A stretch of 19,479 nt of DNA from JBBSEZ01 sp038239195 (GCA_038239195.1 JBBSEZ010000166.1:1-19479); one strand, 5' to 3'; counted from the stretch's first letter, positions 6,220-14,160 are shown. Numbers and translations are program-made. The notes: generated from the sequence alone by a model not told the origin.

Positions 6220-7737
6220 TCACTTTGGCAGCTTGGTGGCCACGACTTTCTGACCGTCGTTCAGAGAGACTTTCGTCTCCCCTTGCGCGTTCTTGACCAC
6301 GACGAGCTCCTCGTTCCCGCTCAATTCGCGCTTGACCGTCTGCCCCCCAACCTCCCGGAGAAGCACCACCTTGGCCCGTTCCTTGTCCTCCGCTTGAATC
6401 TCGATCGGCACGAGCCGAACAACGTTCTTGTCCACCAGGCACACGTAAGGCTTGCCGCCCCGGCTCAGGATGCACCGCTGCGGCACCAGGTAGCCCTCCG
6501 AAAACTTCCGCAGCACCAGCTTCATCTCCCCGTACGTCCCGGGCAGCAACTGCGTCCCCTCGCTGATGGTGCGCTCCCCCCACACGATCCTGGGGAAGCC
6601 CGGCAGCTTCCCGTCCTTGAGTTTCGCGCCTTTGTTCTGCTTCGCCCGAGCGAGGAACTGCCGATACTCCGCCTCCGACCGATTGTAGAAATCGACCTCC
6701 ACACGCATCGTCCGGTCGTGCGCGGGGGTCTGCAGCGACGGGGACCGCCTCGTCACCTGCCCTTTCAGCCTCAGCCCGGGCAGCTCGATGATGGCGTCCG
6801 TCCCCTCCCTCACGTACCGCGCGAACGTGTCCGGCACGTTCATGTACACGGTCACGATGTCGGTCCGCTCCAGCGTCATCAACGGCTCCGTCTGCCCGGT
6901 CGCCCCACTCTGCACAAACGTCCCCGGATCGACGTTCCGCCGCAGAATGCTGCCATCAAAGGGCGCCAGGATGGTCGCGTAGTCCAGGTAGGCCTTGGCC
7001 TGGTCCCGATCCTGCTCCGCCACGACCTCCATCGCCTTCTTGAGTTTAACATCGTCTTCCGCAGCATCTTTCTTTGCTTCAGCTTCCGATTTGTCCGCCT
7101 GGGCTTTCTTTACCTCCGCCCGGGCCGCCTTCGAGCTCGCCACGGCCGCCTTCAGGTACCTCTGGTGCTCGGCCACCAGGCTCAACGTGGCCGCCTTGTC
7201 GTCCGCCAACCCTTCAAACCGCGTCAGTTGGAGTTGCCGGAACTCCCGCGTCGCCTCCGCCGCCTCCACCTCCGCCTTCTTCACCTCTACCCGACTTTCC
7301 GCGATCGCGATCGCCTGCGCGGCCACCCTCATGTTGGCCTCGGCCAACTTCACTTCGCTCTTTCGCTGAAGGATGACCGACTGCTTCTTTTCCACGTCCT
7401 GCCGCAGGTCCGGGACGTCGATCTCCACCAGCTTCTCTCCCGCCTTGACCTCGCTGCCCAGGCTCTTGACCAGGTAGCTGATCGGCCCCGGCACGCGCGA
7501 GCGGAGGTCCACGGTGTAATAGGGCACCACGTAAGCCGGCTGCCTCACCTCCATGGTGAAGTCCGTCGCCTTGGGTGGGCTCATCGTCTGGACCGGGACC
7601 TGCTCCGAGCCGGCCTTCTTGCGGGCCTGAATCCGGGCCGCGACGTGTGGGCGCAGCTTGACGAACGCCAGGGTGGCCCCTCCCCCGAGAATGCCCACCG
7701 CCAGGCCGACTGTCCACCACTTCATGCGCGCCGTCAT
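6220..7737 (-). CDS. RND efflux periplasmic adaptor (HlyD/AcrA-type membrane fusion protein)
   Basis: A 505-residue protein. ATG 7737 is preferred over an in-frame GTG at 7752 because GGAGG sits eight bases before it. A membrane anchor or uncleaved signal spans residues 7-27 (WWTVGLAVGILGGG). Residues 76-108 form the first half of a lipoyl-like domain (SRVPGPI...GSEVKAGEKLVEI). Residues 109-250 form an unusually long Ala/Lys/Glu-rich alpha-hairpin, and 251-280 complete the lipoyl fold (ILAPFDGSILRRNVDPGTFV). Beta-barrel and membrane-proximal segments follow. It should bridge the inner-membrane permease and the TolC-like channel. The gene lies between the channel (104 bases downstream) and the permease, but an opposite-strand gene and repeat arrays separate it from the permease by about 785 bases, so it may need its own promoter. 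Confidence 0.92.
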   Translation of the reverse strand: MTARMKWWTVGLAVGILGGGATLAFVKLRPHVAARIQARKKAGSEQVPVQTMSPPKATDFTMEVRQPAYVVPYYTVDLRSRVPGPISYLVKSLGSEVKAGEKLVEIDVPDLRQDVEKKQSVILQRKSEVKLAEANMRVAAQAIAIAESRVEVKKAEVEAAEATREFRQLQLTRFEGLADDKAATLSLVAEHQRYLKAAVASSKAARAEVKKAQADKSEAEAKKDAAEDDVKLKKAMEVVAEQDRDQAKAYLDYATILAPFDGSILRRNVDPGTFVQSGATGQTEPLMTLERTDIVTVYMNVPDTFARYVREGTDAIIELPGLRLKGQVTRRSPSLQTPAHDRTMRVEVDFYNRSEAEYRQFLARAKQNKGAKLKDGKLPGFPRIVWGERTISEGTQLLPGTYGEMKLVLRKFSEGYLVPQRCILSRGGKPYVCLVDKNVVRLVPIEIQAEDKERAKVVLLREVGGQTVKRELSGNEELVVVKNAQGETKVSLNDGQKVVATKLPK

Positions 7738-7762
7738 CTTCTCAACCTCCACGTCCTCTCGG

Positions 7763-7794
7763 GTGACAAGGTGACAGGGTGATAGGGTGAGGGC
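7763..7794 (+). repeat. GTGACAAG octamer array A (forward)
   Basis: Four consecutive eight-base units: GTGACAAG, GTGACAGG, GTGATAGG and a degenerate GTGAGGGC. It lies 26 bases upstream of the adaptor start and is the left arm of an inverted pair with array B. Confidence 0.85.
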
Positions 7795-7822
7795 CCCTTC
7801 CTCCCCACTCTTGCCTGCTCAA

Positions 7823-7870
7823 CCTGCCACCCTGTCACCTCGTCACCCCGTCACCTTGTCACCTTGTCGT
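7823..7870 (-). repeat. GTGACAAG octamer array B (reverse)
   Basis: Six consecutive eight-base units of the same consensus on the minus strand (seen as CTTGTCAC, CCTGTCAC and variants), the outer ones degenerate. With array A it can form an imperfect stem of about 32 pairs around a 28-base spacer. Confidence 0.85.
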
Positions 7871-7891
7871 CCAAGCCCGTTTTTCGTCCGG

Positions 7892-7926
7892 TTGGCCGGT
7901 TCCGGGCCCGGGAAGTGGGGTAGAAT
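7892..7926 (+). promoter_or_regulatory. Possible promoter of the universal stress protein gene
   Basis: TAGAAT at 7921-7926 within GGGGTAGAATACG is a plausible -10 box 60 bases before the ATG. The only TTG-type -35 (TTGGCC, 7892) is 23 bases away, which is too far, so only the -10 has support. Confidence 0.3.
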
Positions 7927-7985
7927 ACGAATAGGCCACTCCAGCCTCCGTTCCCCCCCTCAACCCCGCAGTCGGGAGGTCGATC

Positions 7986-8441
7986 ATGTTCCCGCCGCAC
8001 GTCATCCTCCACCCCACCGACCTCGCCGAGAGCTCCCGGCACGCCTTCCAGACTGCCGTCGATCTCGCCCGCCACCACCACGCTCGCCTCGTCCTGCTCC
8101 TCGTCGCCCACCCCCCCCGCCTCGGCGAGCTCAGCTACGCCGAGGCAGCCACCGAGCTTCAGCCGGAGGGCCTCTTCCGTCGCCTTGGGCTGGAGATGCG
8201 CCAGGCCCTCCCGGCGCCCCCCGACGTCCCGCTCGAGTACCTCGTCCGCCAGGGGTCGCCTGCGCCGGAAGTCGCCGCCGTCGCCCGCGAGCTCGGGGCC
8301 GACCTCATCGTCATTGCGACTCATGGCCGCACTGGGCTGAACCGCCTCCTCCTCGGCAGTACCGCGGAACAAATCCTCCGCCAGGCCCCGTGTGCCGTCC
8401 TCATCACCAAGGCCCCGCCGGCAGACAAGGTGAGGGGGTGA
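7986..8441 (+). CDS. Universal stress protein (UspA family)
   Basis: A 151-residue single-domain protein starting at ATG 7986 with GGGAGG seven bases upstream. The N-terminal HPTDLAESS carries the Asp (D12) typical of the nucleotide pocket. The C-terminal ATHGRTGLNRLLLGS (111-125) fits the ATP-binding pattern G/A-x2-G-x9-G-S, followed by the usual APCAVLITK strand. It is therefore likely an ATP-binding stress protein, cytoplasmic, of normal family length. It is oddly placed: it lies between the permease and adaptor genes of an efflux system on the opposite strand, and inverted octamer arrays flank it on both sides. Its last residues, DKVRG, and its TGA are encoded by the repeat array itself, beyond the natural end of the domain. 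Confidence 0.92.
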   Translation: MFPPHVILHPTDLAESSRHAFQTAVDLARHHHARLVLLLVAHPPRLGELSYAEAATELQPEGLFRRLGLEMRQALPAPPDVPLEYLVRQGSPAPEVAAVARELGADLIVIATHGRTGLNRLLLGSTAEQILRQAPCAVLITKAPPADKVRG

Positions 8442-8462
8442 CAAGGTGAGGGGGGTGAGAGG
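8424..8462 (+). repeat. GTGACAAG octamer array C (forward), overlapping the usp stop
   Basis: About five units (partial GACAAG, GTGAGGGG, GTGACAAG, GTGAGGGG, then GTGAGAGG after one extra base). The first two and a half units encode the last five residues and the TGA (8439-8441) of the universal stress protein. Confidence 0.8.
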
Positions 8463-8501
8463 CAACCGGGCAGGCCTTTCCTCCGTCTCTTGTCTGTGAA
8501 C

Positions 8502-8542
8502 TTTGTCACCCCTGTCACCTTTTCACCCTTTCATCTTGTCAC
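8502..8542 (-). repeat. GTGACAAG octamer array D (reverse), overlapping the RND stop
   Basis: Five units on the minus strand: GTGACAAG, ATGAAAGG, GTGAAAAG, GTGACAGG and, after one extra base, GTGACAAA. The first two units and the start of the third encode the last residues and the TGA (8523-8525) of the permease. Arrays C and D form a second inverted pair. Confidence 0.8.
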
Positions 8543-11500
8543 CGAGCAAAGGTGGGGTAGGGGAACCAAGGCCCGCAGTTTCGTCGCCGTGCCCAGTTCC
8601 CGGGTCGCCGGGGGCGCGGGCGACCGCTTCCGGCTTGTCTACGAGCTCCTCTTCCAGGTCCACCTCCGGCGGCAGCGGGTCTTTCATCAGCAAGGTGTAC
8701 ATGATCGGCACCACGATCAGCGTGAGCGCGGTCGAGGTGAGCAGCCCGCCGACCACGGCCCGCGCCAGGGGGATGTTGGCCTCGCTCCCGCGACCCAGCC
8801 CGATCGCCATGGGGATCAGGTCGAGGAACGTGGCCAGGAACGTCATCAAGATGGGCCGGAAGCGGATCGCCGCCGCACTCGTGATCGCCTTCGTCACCGA
8901 CGCGCCCAGCCGGCGCTGCTTGTTGGCGAACTCCACTAGCAGCACCCCGTTGTTTACCGCGATGCCCACCAGAAAAATCACTCCCATCTGCGACTGGACG
9001 TTCAGGGTCGTCTGCGTGACGAACAACATCCCCAGGACCCCGATCAGCCCCAGCGGGACCGTGAACATGATGATGAACGGCCCCACCCACGACCGGAACA
9101 GTGCCACCTGGAGCAGGTAGACCAACACCGCGGCCGCGGCCAGCCCCGTCATCAAGTGGTGAGTCGATTCGTTCATGTGCTTGTACTCGCCGCTCATCTT
9201 CCAGCGCAGTCCGGGGCGTTCCGGCAGTTCCCCCAGCCGTTTCTCGATGTCGCTCGCCACGGCCCCGACGTCCCGTGCTTCCGTGTTCACCATCACGTTG
9301 AACGTCCGGGCAAGGCTGACGTGGTTGACCTCGACGGCGTCCTCCTTGGGGACGATCGTCGCGAGGCTCCCGAGCTTGACCGCGTTCTTCTGGTTCGCCC
9401 CCGTGGCGAAAACGTCGAGCACGTCTTCCAGCCTCCGGTTCGGGTCTTCCGCGTACTGCACGCCCACGAAATACTGGTTGCCGCTCTTCTGGTCGATCCA
9501 GAAGTTCCGGCTGATCGACACGCTCGAGTTCATCGCCGCCACCACTTGCAGGATCACGTCCTGCGCCGACAGGCCCGCGGCGGCCGCCTTCTCGCGGTCC
9601 ACGTTGATCACCACGTAGGGAGCGTTGAGCCGCTGCGCCACCCGCACGTCGGCCGCCCCGCGCACGCCAGCCACGAGGTTGCGAATCTCCTCCGCGTAGG
9701 CGAACACCTCTTTGGGGTCTTTCCCGCCACGCACCTGGATGTCGATCGGCGACGACGCCCCCATGTTCAACGCCGTCGAGACCATCCCGCCGGTGTCGAA
9801 GCCGAAGTCCAGTTTCGCGAAGCGTTCGTCGTCCGCGAAGGCGTGCCGCAACTTGACCGCATACTCCTGCGCGCTCGCCGACCGCTTCGCCTTGAGTTGC
9901 ACGCGCACCACCGTGTCCTGCTGCCCGGCGTTCGGCGTGTACGCCGCCGACCAGTCCGGGTCCAGCCCGATCTCGGAGACGATCATTTCGAGCTCGTCGG
10001 CTGGGATTTGCTCTCGAATGTAGTTCTCCACGTCGATGATCCGCCGCTCCGTGGCGTCCAGGCGCAGGTCGGAGGGCGCACGCACGTTGATCGTGATCTG
10101 TCCGGCGTCCACCTGGGGGAAAAACTCCCGCCCCATCCCAAAGAGAAGAGTCAAGGAAGCCAGGAACAGCAGCAGCACACCGACCAGGACCGTCGCCCGG
10201 TGGCGGAGCGCAAGGGCAAGCAACCCCTCATAAGCCCCGTTCACCAGGTCCAGGCCGTGCTCGAAGCGCCGGTGCAGCCGCCCGAAAATGGTCCGGGGCC
10301 CGCCGTGGCCTCCCGCCCCGTGCGGACCGTGCCCGGGCTCCTCCGGCAGGAACTTGGCGCACATCATCGGCACGAACGTCCGCGACAGCAGGAACGACGT
10401 GAGCATCGCGAACGTGACGGCCAGGGCCAGGGGCTTGAAGAGAAACCCGCCCATGCCGGGCATCAGGGCGATCGGCACCAGCACGATGCACGTGGTGCAG
10501 GTCGCTACCAGCACCGGAATCATCACTTCCGCAGACCCGTCCAGGGCCGCTCGGATGCGCGATTTGCCCAGGGAATAGTTGCGGTGGATGTTTTCCAGTG
10601 CGACGATCGCGTCATCGACCAGGGGGCCGATCGCCAGGGCCAGCCCTCCCAGCGTCATCGCATTGACCGTGTTCCCCGTCATGGACAGCCCGATGATCGC
10701 GCCCAGGATCGACAGCGGGATCGAGACGCAGGCAATGACCGTCATGCGCCAGTTGCCCAGGAAAATCAGGATCATCACCCCCACGAGACACGCCCCAATG
10801 ACGCCCTCGTGGACCAGATCGTCGATCGCCCCCTGCACGAACTTCGACTGGTCCATCACGAAATGGAGCTCGGTCCCCTCGGGAAGGTTCTGCTTCATGT
10901 ACGCGATGTGGGCCTTCACCCCCTTGGCCACGTCCAGGCTGCTCGCCCCCTGCTGCCGGTAGATCGGCACGTACACCTCGCGCCGCCCGTCGATGCGAAC
11001 CCGCGAGGTCTGGATGCTGTAGGAGTCTTCGGCCCGTCCCACGTCGCGGAGGTAGACGTTGTCGCCTGGCTTGTTGCGGATCGGCAGGGCGTTGAGCTCC
11101 TCGACCTTGTTCACCAGAACGTTCGTGTCCAGCAGGACCTGGTTGTCCCCGAAGTACGCCGTCCCCGGCGTCACCATCAGGTTGCCCGACTGGAGCGCGT
11201 GGACCACGTCCAGGGGAGACACGCGCCGCGCCTCCAGGTCCTTCGGCCTCAGGTAGACGAGAATGGTGCGGTCTTTCCCCCCCACCACGACCGGCGCGAC
11301 GCACCCGGGCACGAGGCCCAGCATGTTCCGCACGTCGATGCGCGCCAGGTCCTTGATCCGCGCCTCGTCCAGCGTCGGGTTGCTCACGGTCAACAGCCCT
11401 AGCGGCATGGTGGCCGTCGGGTCGAACGGCAGCACCACCGGCGGGAGCGTATTCGGCGGGAGCGTCGGCAGCGTCCCCAGCGCCAGCGAGTTGGTCATCG

Positions 11501-11816
11501 TCAGCGCCGCGTTGGGGTCGATGTCGTCGCGGAAGTAGACCTTCACCACGCTGACGCCGGGCACGGAGCGCGACTCCACCACGGCAGCGCCCGGCGCTTG
11601 ATTCACCCAGCGCTCGATTCGGTTCGTGATCGTCTTTTCCACCGAGGACGCGGGCATCCCCTGGTAATAGGTGAGCACCTGGACCGCCGGGGTCTTGAAC
11701 ACGGGCAAGATGTCGATCGGGATGCCCGTCAGCGCCTTGTAGCCGAGGAACACGATCACGAAGACGAGCGAGGCCACCATGTAGGGGTTTTTGAGCGAAG
11801 CCTTGATCAGCCACAT
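8523..11816 (-). CDS. RND efflux permease (AcrB/CusA-like inner-membrane pump)
   Basis: A 1097-residue protein starting at ATG 11816 with GGAGGG ten bases upstream. It has the full RND plan: a first membrane helix (10-29), a large periplasmic porter loop, a helix cluster (about 340-480), a Gly/His-rich cytoplasmic linker, then a second half repeating the plan to about 1050. Helix 4 keeps the proton-relay acidic pair in LVDDAIVALENI (D401, D402). The helix-10 position held by Lys in AcrB is Asn here (VNNGVLLVEF, N955-N956), as in several RND branches. Other signatures are GIPIDILPVF and a YYQGMPASSVEK segment. It should exchange protons for export of small molecules; the substrate cannot be inferred. 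It heads the pump cluster. The C-terminal tail after about 1065 is low complexity and ends in repeat-derived GDKMKG. Confidence 0.95.
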   Translation of the reverse strand: MWLIKASLKNPYMVASLVFVIVFLGYKALTGIPIDILPVFKTPAVQVLTYYQGMPASSVEKTITNRIERWVNQAPGAAVVESRSVPGVSVVKVYFRDDIDPNAALTMTNSLALGTLPTLPPNTLPPVVLPFDPTATMPLGLLTVSNPTLDEARIKDLARIDVRNMLGLVPGCVAPVVVGGKDRTILVYLRPKDLEARRVSPLDVVHALQSGNLMVTPGTAYFGDNQVLLDTNVLVNKVEELNALPIRNKPGDNVYLRDVGRAEDSYSIQTSRVRIDGRREVYVPIYRQQGASSLDVAKGVKAHIAYMKQNLPEGTELHFVMDQSKFVQGAIDDLVHEGVIGACLVGVMILIFLGNWRMTVIACVSIPLSILGAIIGLSMTGNTVNAMTLGGLALAIGPLVDDAIVALENIHRNYSLGKSRIRAALDGSAEVMIPVLVATCTTCIVLVPIALMPGMGGFLFKPLALAVTFAMLTSFLLSRTFVPMMCAKFLPEEPGHGPHGAGGHGGPRTIFGRLHRRFEHGLDLVNGAYEGLLALALRHRATVLVGVLLLFLASLTLLFGMGREFFPQVDAGQITINVRAPSDLRLDATERRIIDVENYIREQIPADELEMIVSEIGLDPDWSAAYTPNAGQQDTVVRVQLKAKRSASAQEYAVKLRHAFADDERFAKLDFGFDTGGMVSTALNMGASSPIDIQVRGGKDPKEVFAYAEEIRNLVAGVRGAADVRVAQRLNAPYVVINVDREKAAAAGLSAQDVILQVVAAMNSSVSISRNFWIDQKSGNQYFVGVQYAEDPNRRLEDVLDVFATGANQKNAVKLGSLATIVPKEDAVEVNHVSLARTFNVMVNTEARDVGAVASDIEKRLGELPERPGLRWKMSGEYKHMNESTHHLMTGLAAAAVLVYLLQVALFRSWVGPFIIMFTVPLGLIGVLGMLFVTQTTLNVQSQMGVIFLVGIAVNNGVLLVEFANKQRRLGASVTKAITSAAAIRFRPILMTFLATFLDLIPMAIGLGRGSEANIPLARAVVGGLLTSTALTLIVVPIMYTLLMKDPLPPEVDLEEELVDKPEAVARAPGDPGTGHGDETAGLGSPTPPLLGDKMKG

Positions 11817-11871
11817 GAAACGTTGTCCCTCCGGCAGAAAAGGCCCCAGGGCCCGCTATCCGGTGCCCCCT

Positions 11872-12365
11872 TCAACGCCAGCCGCCTGGCCTGGGGCAGC
11901 GGACCAGGAACTCGAGAAAGCTGGCCGCCACCGTGCGTTCTCCGAGGACTGGCGCGCAGACCACGATCAGACATTCGCCTGCGGGCCCTCGCCCATCCGG
12001 GCGTGGGTGGCCCAGCCACCCACACGCATCTCGGTGTCGAAGAAGCAACCAAGGCCCTCGGGCCCTCGCCGAACTGTAGGAACGAGGACGGGCGTTCCCC
12101 CGTTCGAAGATGGGTCATGAGGACGACGTCAAATCTTAATCTATCCCGAGAGATGCCATAAAGCACGAATTCTCCGGCCATCCCCGCGGGAAACATGCGC
12201 AGGAAGGCCCGGTAACTCGGAGGCGCCGAGCGCCTGCTCCGCCGCCGCCACCTCCAGGTCCGAGAGGACGTCCAGCGGCGGCTGAGCGCAGCGCGCGTTC
12301 TTTCGCACCAGCCGCTCGACCTCCCGGATGATGATGCTTTCCCCTTACCTTGCAAAGCGCTCCAT
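11872..12365 (-). pseudogene. SMI1/KNR4-like (SUKH) gene remnant with several frameshifts
   Basis: Successive segments in different minus-strand frames together resemble one SMI1/KNR4 protein. From 12341 to about 12222 one frame reads REVERLVRKNARC, then DLEVAAAEQALG. A second frame then gives PPSYRAFLRMFPAGMAGEF to about 12072. A third gives PEGLGCFFDTE near 12061-12030, and a further shift gives CLIVVCAPVLGERTVAASF and FLEFLV, ending at TGA 11872-11874. The order E-x-x-LG, then P-x-x-YR-x-FLR, then a C-terminal VAxSFxEFL is typical of this family, which binds partner proteins and often serves as toxin immunity. A possible original start is ATG 12365 (MERFAR, then a stop). Flanking genes are intact, so decay is likelier than poor sequence, but the assignment rests on short motifs. 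Confidence 0.45.
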
Positions 12366-12939
12366 CGAGACGGATACGGCGGTGGGCCGTGCCCGCCGCC
12401 GGAAACCGCCCCCCACCCACCGGACCGCATCGCGGGCCCCTCAGGGTGTGGGATGATGGTTTCAGCTTAAGCAACTTGGGTGCCAAGGCCGAGGCGGTGC
12501 GGCTTGGGTGGCGCAACGTCAGCGTGGAAAAACACTTGTGGAAGCCTGCATCCACTCGACAGAGGCAGGACGGCAGAGGGCGCGCACCGCCGACGGCGCG
12601 CGGTTCACCTCGACGGCGATTTTTTCGCCGCGCCTGCCCGGTCGGATTGGATCGCCACCGGCGGCGGGACAGATAGGAGAGTGAGGAGGGAGCTCAAGTG
12701 TCAAGACGGGCAGTCGGGCTAAAGGCCCCTCGGTGGCGGCCCCGCTCTGCGAGCGAGTCGTCGCGTCGGTTGCCCATTGGGCCCTACGGGGCAGGGGAGA
12801 CGAAGCAGGGGAACCAGTGGAAACGATCGCAGCCGCGCCGGGTAGGGCTGTGGCCCCTCCCGGCGCGGCTGCAATGGAGAGCCCGAAGTGTTGATCGGGC
12901 CTCCGCTTATCAGATTAGCTGGTTTGAGGCCCACCGCGC
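12366..12939. other. Intergenic stretch with hairpins but no recognised gene
   Basis: Several frames stay open through this stretch, but none has a ribosome-binding site and recognisable protein. It holds a short hairpin with a five-T loop (CGGCGA 12614-12619 with 12625-12630) and a strong hairpin at 12829-12872. I see nothing else. Confidence 0.55.
12829..12872 (-). terminator. Strong hairpin downstream of the 72-residue membrane protein gene
   Basis: GCAGCCGCGCCGGG (12829-12842) pairs perfectly over 14 bases with 12859-12872 around a 16-base loop. It begins 67 bases past the stop codon at 12940 on the minus strand. The following bases, GATCGTTTCC, are only weakly T-rich, so it could be a terminator or another palindromic element. 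Confidence 0.5.
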
Positions 12940-13158
12940 TCAAAGCGCCATGCGGCCGATCAGCAGGATCGCCCACACCATGACAATGGACGAAATGCCA
13001 GCGAAGAAAACGAGCAGGTCCTGGATGCCCGGGGCCGACCGCGACTGGACTTCCACGATGACCTCCGGGTGGCGCTGCGCCGAGTTCTCCCGTGCAGCAA
13101 AGCCCCCATCCGTGGGGCGGTTTTCGCGGGTTTCCTTCCTCGACCATGCAGTGGACAT
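12940..13158 (-). CDS. Small tail-anchored membrane protein, unknown function
   Basis: A 72-residue protein starting MSTAWSRKETRENRP. ATG 13158 has an excellent AGGAGG five bases upstream, the main reason to call the gene. Residues 1-46 are hydrophilic and charged, with no signal peptide. Residues 48-69 (LLVFFAGISSIVMVWAILLIG) form one membrane helix, followed by RMAL and the stop. This predicts a C-terminally anchored protein with its N-terminus in the cytoplasm. I do not recognise a family. It is divergent from the ECF sigma factor gene across 381 bases, and a strong hairpin follows its stop. It could belong functionally with the sigma factor/kinase unit, but that is inferred only from position. 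Confidence 0.7.
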   Translation of the reverse strand: MSTAWSRKETRENRPTDGGFAARENSAQRHPEVIVEVQSRSAPGIQDLLVFFAGISSIVMVWAILLIGRMAL

Positions 13159-13539
13159 GGTGCCTCCTGTTCCGGATTGACTTTTCTGGTTGCTCGGCCC
13201 GCTCTGCTCGTGATGCCTCAGCACAAGCGTCGCGTGGGGAGGTTCGTCCCCTGGGTCGGGCTGCCCGTTCACGTCTAATAAGGAGTACCGGCCGTCCGAG
13301 TGAAATCTAGCACCGGTTTTGGGTTTTTCTTCGGGCAGGCCAGAGCACGCCCTCAAAGCGGGAAGATGCACAAGAGATAGGGGATGCGCCGGGAGGCCCG
13401 ATTCCGGTTCCTCTTCGCGCCGCACCGCTTTCGTGCTTTGATGCCAACAGCGAGCCCACGCGCCTGTTGGCGGGGTTGAATCCTTTGCCAGGCCAACGCC
13501 CACGTGATCGATCCCTTGAACCGGGCTGGGAGGTAGCGC
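13159..13539. other. Divergent control region before the ECF sigma factor
   Basis: This 381-base gap must hold promoters for the tail-anchored protein (left) and the sigma factor operon (right). I found no convincing -35/-10 pair and no sigma-54 site. GGGAGGT at the right end is the ribosome-binding site of the sigma factor gene. Nothing else is recognised. Confidence 0.5.
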
Positions 13540-14160
13540 ATGGGGGCCACGGCCGATTCCGGCACGCGGATCTCCCTCCTGGGGAGGCTGCGGCGCGACC
13601 CGAGCAACCAGAAGGTCTGGGCCGAATTTGTCGATCATTACGGCCACAAGGTGCTGGGTTGGTGCCGGCGGTGGGGCCTTCAAGAGGCCGACGCTCAGGA
13701 CGTCACCCAGAACGTCTTGCTCAAGTTGGCCAGCGCCATGGCGAACTTCGCCTACGATCCGTCGCGCAGTTTCCGCGCCTGGCTCAAGACCCTCACCAAC
13801 CACGCCCTGAGCGATTTCGCCGCCGGGCGAGCCCGGACGGCGCTGGGCAGCGGCGACAGCGACGTGGCCGACAAGCTCCACAGCGTCGAGGCCCGCGCCG
13901 ACCTTCTCCAGCAACTCGATCAGGAGTTCGACCGGGAGCTCCTGGAGGAGGCGATGGCCCGCGTCCGCCTGCGCGTCGCCCCCCACACCTGGGAGGCGTT
14001 TCGGCTGACCGCCTTCGAAGGCCTCTCGGGGGCGAAGGCCGCCCAACAGGTGCCGCTGCCGGTCGCGCAGATTTTCGTGGCCAAGCGGCGCGTGCAGAAA
14101 TTGTTGCAAGAGGAGGTCGCTCGGCTCGAACGTCCCGGCCCTGCTGGAGAAGTGCCATGA
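13540..14160 (+). CDS. ECF-type RNA polymerase sigma factor (planctomycete STK-associated type)
   Basis: A 206-residue protein starting at ATG 13540 with GGGAGGT six bases upstream. Region 2 covers about residues 24-94: VWAEFVDHYGHKVLGWCRRWGL, then DAQDVTQNVLLKLA (core binding) and FRAWLKTLTNHALSDF (-10 recognition). Region 4 covers about 135-192, with the helix-turn-helix LSGAKAAQQVPLPVAQIFVAKRRV. There is no region 1 or 3 and no long C-terminal extension. Its TGA overlaps the ATG of the kinase gene by the tetranucleotide ATGA, so the two are translationally coupled. In planctomycetes such sigma factors are encoded beside Ser/Thr kinases carrying an anti-sigma-like zinc finger, which matches this pair. 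It probably directs RNA polymerase to a dedicated regulon when released or modified by the kinase protein. Confidence 0.92.
   Translation: MGATADSGTRISLLGRLRRDPSNQKVWAEFVDHYGHKVLGWCRRWGLQEADAQDVTQNVLLKLASAMANFAYDPSRSFRAWLKTLTNHALSDFAAGRARTALGSGDSDVADKLHSVEARADLLQQLDQEFDRELLEEAMARVRLRVAPHTWEAFRLTAFEGLSGAKAAQQVPLPVAQIFVAKRRVQKLLQEEVARLERPGPAGEVP

Noticed and set aside
7763..8542. The regular octamer arrays as a CRISPR array.
   Set aside because: Units are eight bases, directly adjacent and degenerate, with no spacers and no cas genes.
9156..11402. A 748-codon plus-strand open frame.
   Set aside because: It is antisense to the RND permease, rich in His/Arg/Val, and has no motif or ribosome-binding site; high GC makes such frames common.
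12136..12676. Overlapping open frames on both strands between the SMI1/KNR4 remnant and the membrane protein gene.
   Set aside because: No start signal or family resemblance; part of the minus-strand frame is just another frame of the broken gene.
13159..13539. Sigma-54 promoter for the activator to act on.
   Set aside because: TTGGCGGGG...TTTGC near 13468-13491 was considered, but the GG-to-GC spacing is wrong.
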